A stretch of DNA of 64,000 nucleotides from Pseudomonadota bacterium (lineage in GTDB: Bacteria > Pseudomonadota > Alphaproteobacteria > Rhizobiales > Rhizobiaceae): NCBI GenBank assembly GCA_020161665.1, contig JAIUPA010000021.1:1-64000 (forward strand), in the 5' to 3' direction. The notes below the pieces were generated by a model. The model did no database searches and was not told where the DNA came from. It saw only the letters and a list, made by a program, of their open reading frames with translations. How positions within the stretch are numbered: position 1 is the stretch's first letter; each line of letters opens with the position of its first letter. A program made the position numbers and the translations under genes. Shown piece after piece: positions 54,015-63,227 of the stretch.

Positions 54015-54569
54015 ATGTCAACGAACGAATTTTCTTCCGGCAGCGAAGAACTGCGTCGGCTGTCCACATTCATGCGCGTGGCGGTCGTTGGAACCGGCGC
54101 ATTTTGCGCGACCGTGCTCGTCTGGTTGTGGGCATCGCCAATGGCGGTTCAGACCATTCTGGCGCCGCGTCTCGATCTTGGCGCCGTCCCTGTGGCACTC
54201 GACGCCTTAACGCGCCTTGCCGGGTTCACCATCTCGCTGGTGCCGATGAGTGTGCTGTTCTATCTGCTTTTTCAGGTGGACAGGCTGTTCGCGGGCTATC
54301 GTCAGGGACAGATCTTCACGCAGGAGCCGCCGCTTCGCCTGAGCCGCATCGGTCTGGCGCTACTGACGCTTGCGGTGCTTCGCCCTGCCACGGCGACCCT
54401 GCTCGGCGTGGTTCTCACGGCATCCAATGTGCCCGGCGAGCGTATTCTGGCGATCGGCATCGCCATCGAAGACGTCATGCTGATCGTCTTCAGCGGGCTC
54501 ATTCTGGCAATTGGGCAGGTGATGGCCGAGGGCCAGCGGCTCGCCGACGACCACCGTCAGATCATCTGA
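54015..54569 (+). CDS. DUF2975 membrane protein
   Basis: A 184-residue protein with four hydrophobic helices (about 18-42, 68-88, 110-135 and 148-170) and the family segment RLFAGYRQGQIFTQEPPLRLSRIG between helices 2 and 3. DUF2975 proteins are of unknown function and are generally encoded with a small YozG-type HTH regulator, as here: the HTH gene begins 8 bases after the stop. Start ATG follows GAGGG. Confidence 0.88.
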   Translation: MSTNEFSSGSEELRRLSTFMRVAVVGTGAFCATVLVWLWASPMAVQTILAPRLDLGAVPVALDALTRLAGFTISLVPMSVLFYLLFQVDRLFAGYRQGQIFTQEPPLRLSRIGLALLTLAVLRPATATLLGVVLTASNVPGERILAIGIAIEDVMLIVFSGLILAIGQVMAEGQRLADDHRQII

Positions 54570-54577
54570 GGCGGCCC

Positions 54578-54811
54578 ATGGTGATCGTCGTCAACCTTGA
54601 TGTCATGCTGGCCAAGCGCAAGATGCGCTCGAAGCAATTGGCTGAAAGCCTCGGTATCACCGAGCAGAATGTCTCGCTGTTGAAGTCAGGCAAGGTCAAA
54701 GGTGTTCGCTTCGAAACGCTGGACAAGATTTGCGAGATCCTCGACTGCCAGCCGGGCGATATTCTCGAGTACCGGCAGGACCCGGCTCCTTCACAAGACA
54801 GCCAGGACTGA
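54578..54811 (+). CDS. Small XRE/Cro-type regulator (YozG-like)
   Basis: A 77-residue DNA-binding protein: VVNLDVMLAKRKMRSKQLAE, then SLGITEQNVSLLKSGKVKGVRFETLDKICEILDCQPGDIL, the standard HTH_3 pattern with the long KVKGVRF loop of the YozG class. It is the regular partner of DUF2975 membrane proteins. A palindrome upstream of the pair is its likely operator (inference). Confidence 0.88.
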   Translation: MVIVVNLDVMLAKRKMRSKQLAESLGITEQNVSLLKSGKVKGVRFETLDKICEILDCQPGDILEYRQDPAPSQDSQD

Positions 54812-54816
54812 GGACC

Positions 54817-56328
54817 TCACCCTTTCGTGGTCACGAGGCCGTTTGCCGTCACCATTGAAAAGGCGAGCGTCTGGTCGAGATGGCGGGCGCGCAGCGTCAG
54901 CAATTGTTCCGCATAGGCCAGACGGATGCGCAGATAATCCGGGTCCTCGGCGCGGTTGACCAGTTCTCCGGGATCGCGCTCCAGATCGAAGAGCAGCGGC
55001 GGCAGGCCAGCGCAATGGACGTATTTGTAACGCTCATCGCGCAGCACCGCGAGATTGCACTGATCCGGGCCGAGGCCAAATTGTGCCTTTGTGCTTTCCC
55101 CTTCCACCTCGCGGAAATCGAATTCGAAGAAGGCCGCCTCGCGCCAATCTTCCGGCATCTTCCCATCCAGAAACGGGCGCAGCGATGCGCCATCCAGATG
55201 GTTCTGCGGCTCGACACCCATGCGTTCGCACAGGGTCGGCATCAGGTCTGCGGCCGAGGTGAATTTCCGCACGATCTGCCCGGCACCGGCGGAGGCCGCC
55301 GGATCACGAATGACGAGCGGAATGTGATAGCTGCCGTCGAAATAGCCGCCTTTGCCGAAGGCCCAATGCTCGCCCATCATCTCGCCATGGTCGGAGGTGA
55401 GGACAACAACCGTATTCTCCCAGTCCCCGCGCGCCTTCAGCGCCGAAAACAGACGACCGAGTTGTGCATCCACCTCGGCAATCATGCCGTAATAGACGGC
55501 CTGAATGGCGGCAAAGTCCGCCGGTGTCCAATCCCTGACCAGCCCGTCTGCCCCGGCGACAAAATGCGAGCGGGCAAGCGTCGCCAGAAGCGAGGCGATC
55601 AACGGGTGCGCGGCCATCTCCGCTTCGGGCGTTTCAGCCCTGACCGGCACCGGCAGCGTTGCGGGATCGAACATGCTGTTGAAGGGTTCCGGCACCACGA
55701 AGGGCGGATGCGGGCGCAGGAAGGAGATGTGGGCAAACCACGGCGCCTCCTGTTCGCCCTGCCATTGCAGAAATTCATCGACCAGAAAGGCCGTCTGGGT
55801 TTCGTCAGCGCCATAGACGGGCGGGACACCAATCGTGCCCACCGGCACGCCATCGGGCGCGTGGGGGCAACCCCTGTTCGGCTCGGTGCCCCGGGCTTTC
55901 AGCCAAGACAGCCACGGCTTCTCATGTTCGGGCAGCAGGCGGCGCACGGTGAAGCCCGGCAGAACGCCCTCATAGGTCGTCAGATGCGGGTCCGATGGGG
56001 CCAGCCCACGCGGATCAGGCGCGGTATCGGTATAGCCGAACAAGGTCGGATCATAACCCGCCCGGCGGGCGGCCAGCGCCACCGTATCGAAGCGGGCATC
56101 CAGCGGCGAACCATTGCGGCAGACGCGGTGGTTCATCTGGTAAAGGCCGGTATAGATCGAGGCCCGGGCCGGTGAGCAGGGTGCTGCCCCCGCATAATGG
56201 CGGGCAAAGAGCGTTCCCTCCTTTGCCAGCGCATCGAGCATCGGCGTCACCACGGCGGGATGCCCAAGCGCTGAAACGCAATCGCCCCGCCACTGGTCCG
56301 CGGTGATCAGGAGAATATTCGGCTTCAT
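54817..56328 (-). CDS. Sulfatase superfamily hydrolase (phosphonate monoester hydrolase-like)
   Basis: A 503-residue alkaline phosphatase-superfamily enzyme. The active-site motif CSPAR (Cys51 to Arg55) is the C-x-P-x-R signature in which Cys becomes formylglycine. Metal ligands include ADQWRGD (10-16) and SDHGEMMGEH (about 314). The region after the active site, TGLYQMNHRVCRNGSPLD and YDPTLFGYTDTAPDP, resembles Rhizobium phosphonate monoester hydrolase more than arylsulfatases. No signal peptide. The formylglycine-generating enzyme is not encoded nearby. Confidence 0.85.
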   Translation of the reverse strand: MKPNILLITADQWRGDCVSALGHPAVVTPMLDALAKEGTLFARHYAGAAPCSPARASIYTGLYQMNHRVCRNGSPLDARFDTVALAARRAGYDPTLFGYTDTAPDPRGLAPSDPHLTTYEGVLPGFTVRRLLPEHEKPWLSWLKARGTEPNRGCPHAPDGVPVGTIGVPPVYGADETQTAFLVDEFLQWQGEQEAPWFAHISFLRPHPPFVVPEPFNSMFDPATLPVPVRAETPEAEMAAHPLIASLLATLARSHFVAGADGLVRDWTPADFAAIQAVYYGMIAEVDAQLGRLFSALKARGDWENTVVVLTSDHGEMMGEHWAFGKGGYFDGSYHIPLVIRDPAASAGAGQIVRKFTSAADLMPTLCERMGVEPQNHLDGASLRPFLDGKMPEDWREAAFFEFDFREVEGESTKAQFGLGPDQCNLAVLRDERYKYVHCAGLPPLLFDLERDPGELVNRAEDPDYLRIRLAYAEQLLTLRARHLDQTLAFSMVTANGLVTTKG

Positions 56329-56445
56329 GGAACGTCCTTCAAACAGAACCGGGCAACGCCTGCGCTGGCGCTACCACATCCATGCGACAGAATTCTGAAG
56401 GCGCCGCGCCTCAGGGTTCGGACTGAAGCACGCCGGGACTGTCGT

Positions 56446-56937
56446 TCAGAACTCCTTCACCGACTGCATGACGACAGAGGTGGAGGTGCTTGAGACATGC
56501 GGAAGGCTTGAGATTTTCTCGCCCAGCACCTCGCGGTAGCGGCGAATATTGGGCGTGCGCACCTTCAGGAGATAATCGAAGCGCCCGGCAATCATATGGC
56601 ACTCTTCCACTTCGCGGATTTTACGCACCGCGATGTTGAATTCGCGCAGCGCATCCTCGCGCGTGTCCGACAGCTTCACTTCGGCAAAGGCCACATGGTC
56701 GAGGCCAAGCTTCTGCGTATTGAGAAGCGCCCTGAACCCCAGAATATAACCATCTTCGATCAATCTGCGGAAACGGGCCGTTACCGGCGTCTTGGACAAT
56801 CCAATCTTTTCGGCGAGATCGGTGACGGAGATGCGACCATTCTCGACCACGGCATCGATAATCTTCATATCGAACTGATCAAGATCGCTATCTTTTGTGT
56901 TTTCCAAGGTGAATTTCCCCACGCTCAAACCAATCAT
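56446..56937 (-). CDS. putR: Lrp/AsnC-type regulator, proline dehydrogenase regulator PutR
   Basis: About 163 residues. The helix-turn-helix is ISVTDLAEKIGLSKTPVTARFRRL, and the C-terminal RAM domain follows. It is divergent from putA, the position of PutR, the proline-responsive activator described in Agrobacterium and Rhodobacter. Start uncertain: ATG 56937 is used, but a TTG at 56907 has GGGGA at good spacing. Assignment is by family plus position. Confidence 0.88.
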   Translation of the reverse strand: MIGLSVGKFTLENTKDSDLDQFDMKIIDAVVENGRISVTDLAEKIGLSKTPVTARFRRLIEDGYILGFRALLNTQKLGLDHVAFAEVKLSDTREDALREFNIAVRKIREVEECHMIAGRFDYLLKVRTPNIRRYREVLGEKISSLPHVSSTSTSVVMQSVKEF

Positions 56938-57078
56938 TGGTTCTATAGCGCACTCAATCGGCAAATCAAAGTCCAACATTCATTCGCAATAGGGTCTATG
57001 ATCCGCTGATCAAGGTTGAAGCGCCTCAGGGTGCAAAGCAAGCGCCATTTTCTCATACCAGATCAGCGGACCCACGAT

Positions 57079-60000
57079 ATGACGAGCCATTTCACGCCCG
57101 ACGCCCGCAAGCCATTTGATGATTTCGCCATGCCGATCGCGCCGCGAACGCCGTCTCGTGATGCCATCACGCAGGCCTATCGCCGTGCCGAAGAGGAATG
57201 CCTGAAACCTCTGATCGAGGCGGCCTCGCTTCCCGAGGCCTTGAAGGGCGACATCCGCGAGACGGCGCGCCAGCTGATCGTGGCGCTTCGCGCCAAGCAT
57301 ACGGGTTCGGGCGTCGAGGGGCTGGTTCAGGAATATTCCCTTTCCAGTCAGGAAGGGGTGGCGCTGATGTGTCTCGCCGAAGCGCTGCTGCGCATTCCCG
57401 ATGCGGCCACACGCGACGCCCTGATCCGTGACAAGATTTCGGACGGCGACTGGAAGGCGCATATCGGCGGTGGCCGCTCGCTGTTCGTCAACGCCGCCAC
57501 CTGGGGGCTTGTCGTGACCGGCCGGTTGACCGCGACCGTTAATGACAGCAGCCTTTCGGCGGCGCTGACCCGCCTCATTGGCCGCGCCGGTGAACCCGTG
57601 ATCCGCCGCGCCGTGGATATGGCGATGCGCATGATGGGCGAGCAGTTCGTGACCGGCGAAACCATTGATGAGGCGCTGAAACGCGCCCGCATCATGGAAA
57701 AGAAGGGCTTTCGCTATTCCTACGACATGCTGGGCGAAGCCGCGACCACAGCCGAGGACGCGAAGCGCTATTTCCGCGATTATGAAGCGGCCATTCACGC
57801 CATCGGCAAGGCATCCGACGGGCGCGGCATTTATGCCGGTCCCGGCATTTCCATCAAGCTTTCGGCCCTTCATCCGCGCTACACCCGCGCGCAGCCGGAA
57901 CGGGTGATGAGCGAACTTCTGCCGGTCGTAAAGGCGCTATGCGTGCTTGCCCGCTCCTACAATATCGGCCTCAACATCGACGCCGAGGAAGCGGACCGCC
58001 TCGAACTTTCGCTCGACCTTCTCGAAAGCCTGGCACTCGATCCCGACCTCTCCGGTTGGGATGGCATCGGCTTCGTGGTGCAGGCCTATGGCAAACGCTG
58101 CCCCTTCGTGCTCGATCACATCATCGATCTTGCCCGCCGCGCCAAGCGCCGCATGATGGTGCGCCTCGTCAAGGGCGCTTACTGGGACAGCGAGATCAAG
58201 CGCGCCCAGCTTGACGGTCAGGTTGACTACCCGGTCTACACCCGCAAGGTGCATACCGATGTTTCCTACATTGCCTGCGCGGCCAAACTGCTGGCTGCGA
58301 CGGATGCCGTCTTCCCGCAATTTGCCACGCACAACGCCCAGACGCTGGCCACGATCTACCATCTGGCGGGCACGGACTTCAAAACCGGGACGTACGAGTT
58401 CCAGTGCCTGCATGGCATGGGCGAACCGCTTTACGAAGAGGTCGTCGGACCGGATCATCTTGACCGCCCGTGCCGTGTCTACGCGCCGGTCGGCACGCAT
58501 GAAACGCTGCTCGCCTATCTCGTTCGCCGTCTTCTGGAAAACGGCGCCAACTCCTCCTTCGTACATCGCATTGCCGATGAAAGCGTGACCGTTGACGACC
58601 TGATCGCCGATCCGGTCGATGTGGTGAAGGCCATGCCGCGCCCCGGCGCGCGCCACGACAAGATTGCCTTGCCACGCGATATTCTGGGGTCTGGTCGCAC
58701 CAACTCGGCAGGCTATGACCTTTCCGACGAAGATGCGCTTGCCGGTCTCACGGACGCGTTCATGGAAAGCGCGCGCCGCAACTGGGATGCCGCGCCCATT
58801 CTGGCCGATGGATCAAGCGAGGGCGAACGCCATGCCGTTTTGAACCCCGCCGACCATCAGGATGTGGTGGGGATGGTGACGGAAGCCAGTGAGGCGCTCG
58901 CCGCCAAGGCCATGGCGCTTGCCGTTGCCGGGGCTGGTGAATGGGCCGCCACGCCTCCGAAGGATCGCGCCGCCTGCCTCGACCGGGCCGCCGACGCGTT
59001 ACAGGCCGAAATGCCCTTCCTCATGGCGCTTGCCGTGCGCGAAGCGGGCAAATCCGTACCGAATGCCATTGCCGAAGTGCGCGAGGCCATCGACTTCCTG
59101 CGCTATTACGCCGAACAGACCCGCTTGACGCTCGGTCCCGCGCACAAGCCGCTTGGCCCCATCGTCTGCATCAGCCCGTGGAACTTCCCGCTGGCCATCT
59201 TCATCGGACAGGTGGCGGCGGCACTCGTTGCGGGCAATCCGGTTCTCACCAAGCCTGCCGAAGAAACGCCACTGATTGCGGCTGCCGCCGTGCGTATTCT
59301 GCATGAGGCGGGTATTCCACGCGCCGCCGTGCAATTCCTGCCCGGCGACGGGCGGATCGGGGCAGCGCTTGTCAGCGCCCCGGAAACGGCAGGCGTGATG
59401 TTCACCGGCTCGACCGAAGTGGCGCGCATCATCCAGAAATCGCTGGCAGGTCGCACCTCGGCCTCCGGCAAGCCCATTCCGCTGATTGCCGAAACGGGCG
59501 GTCAGAACGCCATGATCGTCGATTCCTCGGCGCTGGCCGAACAGGTGGTGTTCGATGTGATCGCCTCGGCCTTCGACAGCGCCGGACAGCGTTGCTCGGC
59601 GCTTCGTGTGCTCTGCCTGCAGGATGATGTGGCGGACCGCATCCTCACCATGCTGAAGGGAGCGCTCGCTGAACTGTCGCTCGGGCGCACGGACCGCATC
59701 AATGTCGATATCGGCCCGGTGATTTCCGCCGAAGCCAAGGGCATCATCGATGCGCATGTGGAGCGTATGCAGGCCGCGGGGAACAGCGTTGAGCGCCTGC
59801 CGCTTCCTGCCACTGCGGCGAACGGCACCTTTGTGGCCCCGACCATCATCGAAATCCACTCGCTCGCCGAGTTGAAACGCGAAGTGTTCGGTCCGGTGCT
59901 GCATGTGTTGCGCTACCGCCGCGACGATCTGGAAACAGTGATCGACGAGATCAACGCCACGGGCTACGGCCTGACCTTTGGCCTGCATACGCGCCTTGAT

Positions 60001-60762
60001 GAAACCATTGCGCATGTGACGAGCCGGGTGCGGGTGGGCAATATCTATGTCAACCGCAACGTCATCGGTGCGGTCGTCGGCGTGCAGCCGTTCGGGGGAC
60101 GCGGCCTTTCCGGCACCGGCCCCAAGGCCGGCGGTCCGCTTTACCTCGGGCGTCTGGTGCAGGTGCCGCCGGTGCCGCCCAAGCATGGCTCGGTCCATAC
60201 CGATCCGGCTGCCGCTGCCTTCGCCGACTGGCTGCGCCGCAAGGGGCTGATCGATGCCGCCGATACGGTGCGCATGCAGGCCAGCACCTCGGCGCTGGGG
60301 CTTGAACGCGAATTGCCCGGCCCGGTCGGCGAGCGAAACCTCTATGCGCTGCATGCCCGTGGCCGCATTCTCATGCTGCCGGAAACGGAGGCAGGTCTCA
60401 TCACGCAGCTGGGTGCCATTCTCGCCACCGGCAACGAAGCCCTGATCGACGCTCCGCAAGCGCTCGTGAAGCTGTTGTCCGGCCTGCCGGCGAGCGTGCG
60501 TGCGCGCTTCACCATCAGCACCGATTGGCAGGCGGAAGGCCCGCTGGCCGCAGCGCTGGTGGAAGGGGATGCGATCCGGGTTCGTACCGTCAATGAGAAG
60601 CTTGCGTCACTGCCCGGCCCGCTTGTCACATTGCATGCGGCCCATGGCGAGGATGCCGCAAAGCCCGATGGCTGGTGCCTCAACTGGCTTCTTGAAGAGG
60701 TCTCCACCTCGGTCAACACGGCTGCGGCGGGCGGTAATGCCAGCCTGATGTCCATCGGCTGA
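57079..60762 (+). CDS. putA: Bifunctional proline dehydrogenase / P5C dehydrogenase (type B PutA)
   Basis: A 1227-residue enzyme oxidising proline to glutamate in two steps. The FAD barrel (to about 500) shows GISIKLSALHPRY and RLVKGAYWDSEIKRAQ; the aldehyde dehydrogenase domain has ISPWNFPLAIF (about 715), GSTEVA, Glu in ETGGQNAM and catalytic Cys in GQRCSAL (about 843). A C-terminal ALDH-fold extension ends with the conserved NTAAAGGNASLM motif. The N-terminal ribbon-helix-helix of E. coli PutA is missing, fitting control by PutR. Start ATG 57079 with GCGGA upstream. Confidence 0.96.
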   Translation: MTSHFTPDARKPFDDFAMPIAPRTPSRDAITQAYRRAEEECLKPLIEAASLPEALKGDIRETARQLIVALRAKHTGSGVEGLVQEYSLSSQEGVALMCLAEALLRIPDAATRDALIRDKISDGDWKAHIGGGRSLFVNAATWGLVVTGRLTATVNDSSLSAALTRLIGRAGEPVIRRAVDMAMRMMGEQFVTGETIDEALKRARIMEKKGFRYSYDMLGEAATTAEDAKRYFRDYEAAIHAIGKASDGRGIYAGPGISIKLSALHPRYTRAQPERVMSELLPVVKALCVLARSYNIGLNIDAEEADRLELSLDLLESLALDPDLSGWDGIGFVVQAYGKRCPFVLDHIIDLARRAKRRMMVRLVKGAYWDSEIKRAQLDGQVDYPVYTRKVHTDVSYIACAAKLLAATDAVFPQFATHNAQTLATIYHLAGTDFKTGTYEFQCLHGMGEPLYEEVVGPDHLDRPCRVYAPVGTHETLLAYLVRRLLENGANSSFVHRIADESVTVDDLIADPVDVVKAMPRPGARHDKIALPRDILGSGRTNSAGYDLSDEDALAGLTDAFMESARRNWDAAPILADGSSEGERHAVLNPADHQDVVGMVTEASEALAAKAMALAVAGAGEWAATPPKDRAACLDRAADALQAEMPFLMALAVREAGKSVPNAIAEVREAIDFLRYYAEQTRLTLGPAHKPLGPIVCISPWNFPLAIFIGQVAAALVAGNPVLTKPAEETPLIAAAAVRILHEAGIPRAAVQFLPGDGRIGAALVSAPETAGVMFTGSTEVARIIQKSLAGRTSASGKPIPLIAETGGQNAMIVDSSALAEQVVFDVIASAFDSAGQRCSALRVLCLQDDVADRILTMLKGALAELSLGRTDRINVDIGPVISAEAKGIIDAHVERMQAAGNSVERLPLPATAANGTFVAPTIIEIHSLAELKREVFGPVLHVLRYRRDDLETVIDEINATGYGLTFGLHTRLDETIAHVTSRVRVGNIYVNRNVIGAVVGVQPFGGRGLSGTGPKAGGPLYLGRLVQVPPVPPKHGSVHTDPAAAAFADWLRRKGLIDAADTVRMQASTSALGLERELPGPVGERNLYALHARGRILMLPETEAGLITQLGAILATGNEALIDAPQALVKLLSGLPASVRARFTISTDWQAEGPLAAALVEGDAIRVRTVNEKLASLPGPLVTLHAAHGEDAAKPDGWCLNWLLEEVSTSVNTAAAGGNASLMSIG

Positions 60763-60792
60763 TGGTTTTCGGCACTCCCATAATTGAAATGG

Positions 60793-60818
60793 CGCAGTGT
60801 CAAAACTGCGGCTTTTTT
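60793..60818 (+). terminator. putA terminator
   Basis: CGCAGT-GTCAAA-ACTGCG is followed by GC and a T run. It lies 31 bases after the putA stop. Confidence 0.8.
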
Positions 60819-60929
60819 ATCACATTCGCAAATGGACCGTACCATTATCTCGCAATTGCGAAATGGAATGATTGATCGGACAGGTCGTCTGTGGTCTGAG
60901 GGCCCGCATATCCAGAGCGAAGGTCCGCC

Positions 60930-62315
60930 ATGCCTGCCCTTTCCCGCACTGCATCCATATTCGCGAAAAACCTGATCATTCTCTTGGCCGTCGCCGTGCT
61001 GATCACGAACATTGGCGGGGTGAAACCGCTTGCCGATGTGGCCGTCGCGGCCCTTGCGCTATTCGTGCTTCTGGAGTGGACAAACCTGCCGCGACTGGCG
61101 CGGATTTTCTCGGTGGCCGCCGTCGTTTCCGTTCTGGCGGTCTTGTGGCTGAAGCCGGATGCCTCGACGCAAATGTTTGCCGCCATGCGCCAAAGCACGA
61201 CCTTCGCCTGTCTTTTGGCCATGCTGGGGGTCTTGCGTTATCCGGCCCGCCGCTCAGGCCTGGTGCGGCAGGCGGCCCGCTGGCTGGTGACGCGCAAACC
61301 GCGCCATGCCTATACGGCGCTCAGTTTCGGCGGCCATTTCCTCAGCCTGCTGTTCAATGTCGGCATTCTACCGCTCATCGGCGATATGATCCGCAAGGCC
61401 GGGCAGAGTTTCGAGGAAGGTTCGCTTGGCCGCGACATGATGCTGGGCGGTATGCGCGGCATGTCACTGATGACGATCTGGTCGCCCATGGGTCTTGGCT
61501 TTGCCATCGTCACGACCTCGACCGCCGGGCTAGATCCGCTCAAGTTTCTGTTTGTGGCCTTTGCGGCCTCCATGGCGCTTCTCGTCGTAAACTGCCTGAC
61601 GACCGAGCCGGTGACGGTTCCAGAGCAGGACGAGGCCAGCCAAGAGCCTGTCTCGATCATCCCGCTCATGCAGATCCTGCTGGCCTGCCTCTTGCTGATG
61701 GTGACAACGATTGCCCTGCACACAGCACTCTCCGTCAGCTTCGTGGTGGCGACCATTCTGGTCTTGCCGGTGTTTTCGGTGGCCTGGCTCATCATGGAAA
61801 GTGAGGAAGGCCATCAACCCTCTCTGCCCGCGCTGGGCAAGGGCCTTCAGGGCATTTTCGCGACCCTTGCCGACATGCGCACCGAAGCGACTTTCTTTGC
61901 CGCTGCCACGCTGATTGGCGCGGCGCTCACCATCTTCATTTCGGCCATTCCCGGCTGGACGACCATTGCCCAAGGCGGCGATTTCGGCCTGCCGATCCTC
62001 ATTCTCTGCCTGTTTGCCATTCCGCTCACCGCCGCAGCCGCCATTCCCCACACCATTGTCGTTGTGCTGGTGGCGCAGCTTTTCGGCCATAGCCCGCTCG
62101 GCGCGCAGCATCCCATCGCACTGGCGTTGACGCTCACCATCGGCTGGGCGCTGGCGATTGCCGTTTCGCCGATCAGTGCCACAACGCTGATCACCGCCGC
62201 GCAGGCGGGCGTTAAAAGCCATGTCGTAGGCCTCGTCTGGAACCGTCGTTACGTGGTGATCCAGATGTCGTTTTCGCTGCTGATCATCGCGGCGGTCTAT
62301 GTGGCCGGTCTGTGA
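60930..62315 (+). CDS. Polytopic membrane protein, transporter-like, unassigned
   Basis: A 461-residue protein with about eleven or twelve hydrophobic helices. Helix-breaking, Gly/Ser/Pro-rich segments such as GGHFLSLLFNVGILPLIGD (about 134-152) and GWALAIAVSPISATTL (about 404) recall the re-entrant loops of ion-transporter superfamily (ArsB/NhaD/CitM-like) proteins. I cannot give a substrate. The start ATG follows AAGG. It is separated from putA by a terminator, and its promoter region holds inverted ATTCGCAA/TTGCGAAAT arms (about 60826-60863). Confidence 0.75.
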   Translation: MPALSRTASIFAKNLIILLAVAVLITNIGGVKPLADVAVAALALFVLLEWTNLPRLARIFSVAAVVSVLAVLWLKPDASTQMFAAMRQSTTFACLLAMLGVLRYPARRSGLVRQAARWLVTRKPRHAYTALSFGGHFLSLLFNVGILPLIGDMIRKAGQSFEEGSLGRDMMLGGMRGMSLMTIWSPMGLGFAIVTTSTAGLDPLKFLFVAFAASMALLVVNCLTTEPVTVPEQDEASQEPVSIIPLMQILLACLLLMVTTIALHTALSVSFVVATILVLPVFSVAWLIMESEEGHQPSLPALGKGLQGIFATLADMRTEATFFAAATLIGAALTIFISAIPGWTTIAQGGDFGLPILILCLFAIPLTAAAAIPHTIVVVLVAQLFGHSPLGAQHPIALALTLTIGWALAIAVSPISATTLITAAQAGVKSHVVGLVWNRRYVVIQMSFSLLIIAAVYVAGL

Positions 62316-62322
62316 AACGCGA

Positions 62323-62356
62323 AAAGCCCGGCCAGACAGGCTGACCGGGCTTTATC
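62323..62356. terminator. Bidirectional terminator
   Basis: AAAGCCCGG and CCGGGCTTT form the outer stem, with CAG/CTG inside. T-rich tails are present on both strands, serving the convergent transporter-like gene and efeO. Confidence 0.85.
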
Positions 62357-62377
62357 GTTTGTTCGAGGCTCAGGCGA

Positions 62378-63196
62378 TCAATCGAGGCCAAGCTTGCCGC
62401 GAAGCGTGGACAGGTCTTCCGCCAGCGTGTTGACGGCGGTGGCCAGAACCTTGCGGTCTTCTTCCGTCAGCTTGTCATAGGTCACGTAGCCCTCGCCTTC
62501 CTTGTATTTGGACAGCGTCGCATCGACCTTGGCAAAGTTGGCATCGACCGTCTTCAGGAATTCGGCTTCCTTTTCGGCAATCAGCGGGCGCACCAGTTCA
62601 ACGATCTTGTAGGCACCATCGAAATTGCCACGGAAATCCCAGAGGTCCGTATGGCTGTAGCGGTCTTCTTCACCCGAAATCTTGGTCGCCGCGACTTCTT
62701 CCATCAGGACCGCCGCGCCGCCCACCACTTTTTCCGGCGGGAAGGTGAGCTCGTTGATGCGCTTGCGCAGTTCGGTGACATCCGCCAGCAGCTTGTCGGC
62801 AACGGGCGTCAGGCCTTCCGTCGACTTCTTGTCCCACAGACCGTATTCGATGCGGTGGAAGCCCGGGAATTCCGGATCAGCCTCGGCCTTTTCATAGTCG
62901 TCGGCGCGCGAGTCAATCGACACGTCGAGGTCGGAGAACAGCTCGGCAATCGGCTCGATGGCTTCATAGGACAGACGCGTCGGCGCAAAGAGGGACTTTG
63001 CCTTTTCGACATCGCCCGCCTTCACCGCAGCGGTAAAGGCCGTGGTGTCTTCCACCAGCTTGTCGAGCTTTTCGGTCACGTAGATCTTGTATTCGGCGAT
63101 CGGCTCAACGAGGTCCAGCGTTGCGGTTTCGGCACGAGCGGCAGAGCCGATGAGAAGGGTCAGCGCGGTTGCGCCGATAAGGGTCTTGAAGGTCAT
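62378..63196 (-). CDS. efeO: Iron uptake protein EfeO (short imelysin type)
   Basis: A 272-residue periplasmic protein with a Sec signal (TLIGATALTLLIGSAARA). The mature part is an M75/imelysin-like helical domain with the HxxE-type motif GFHRIEYGLW (about 118). The N-terminal cupredoxin domain of E. coli EfeO is absent, giving the short EfeM/EfeO form. It is thought to bind iron for the EfeU permease. The ATG at 63196 has GGAGA upstream. It is the gene downstream of efeB, 31 bases away. Confidence 0.93.
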   Translation of the reverse strand: MTFKTLIGATALTLLIGSAARAETATLDLVEPIAEYKIYVTEKLDKLVEDTTAFTAAVKAGDVEKAKSLFAPTRLSYEAIEPIAELFSDLDVSIDSRADDYEKAEADPEFPGFHRIEYGLWDKKSTEGLTPVADKLLADVTELRKRINELTFPPEKVVGGAAVLMEEVAATKISGEEDRYSHTDLWDFRGNFDGAYKIVELVRPLIAEKEAEFLKTVDANFAKVDATLSKYKEGEGYVTYDKLTEEDRKVLATAVNTLAEDLSTLRGKLGLD

Positions 63197-63227
63197 ATCT
63201 TCTCCAGCGGGTTCGAGTTCTACGAAA

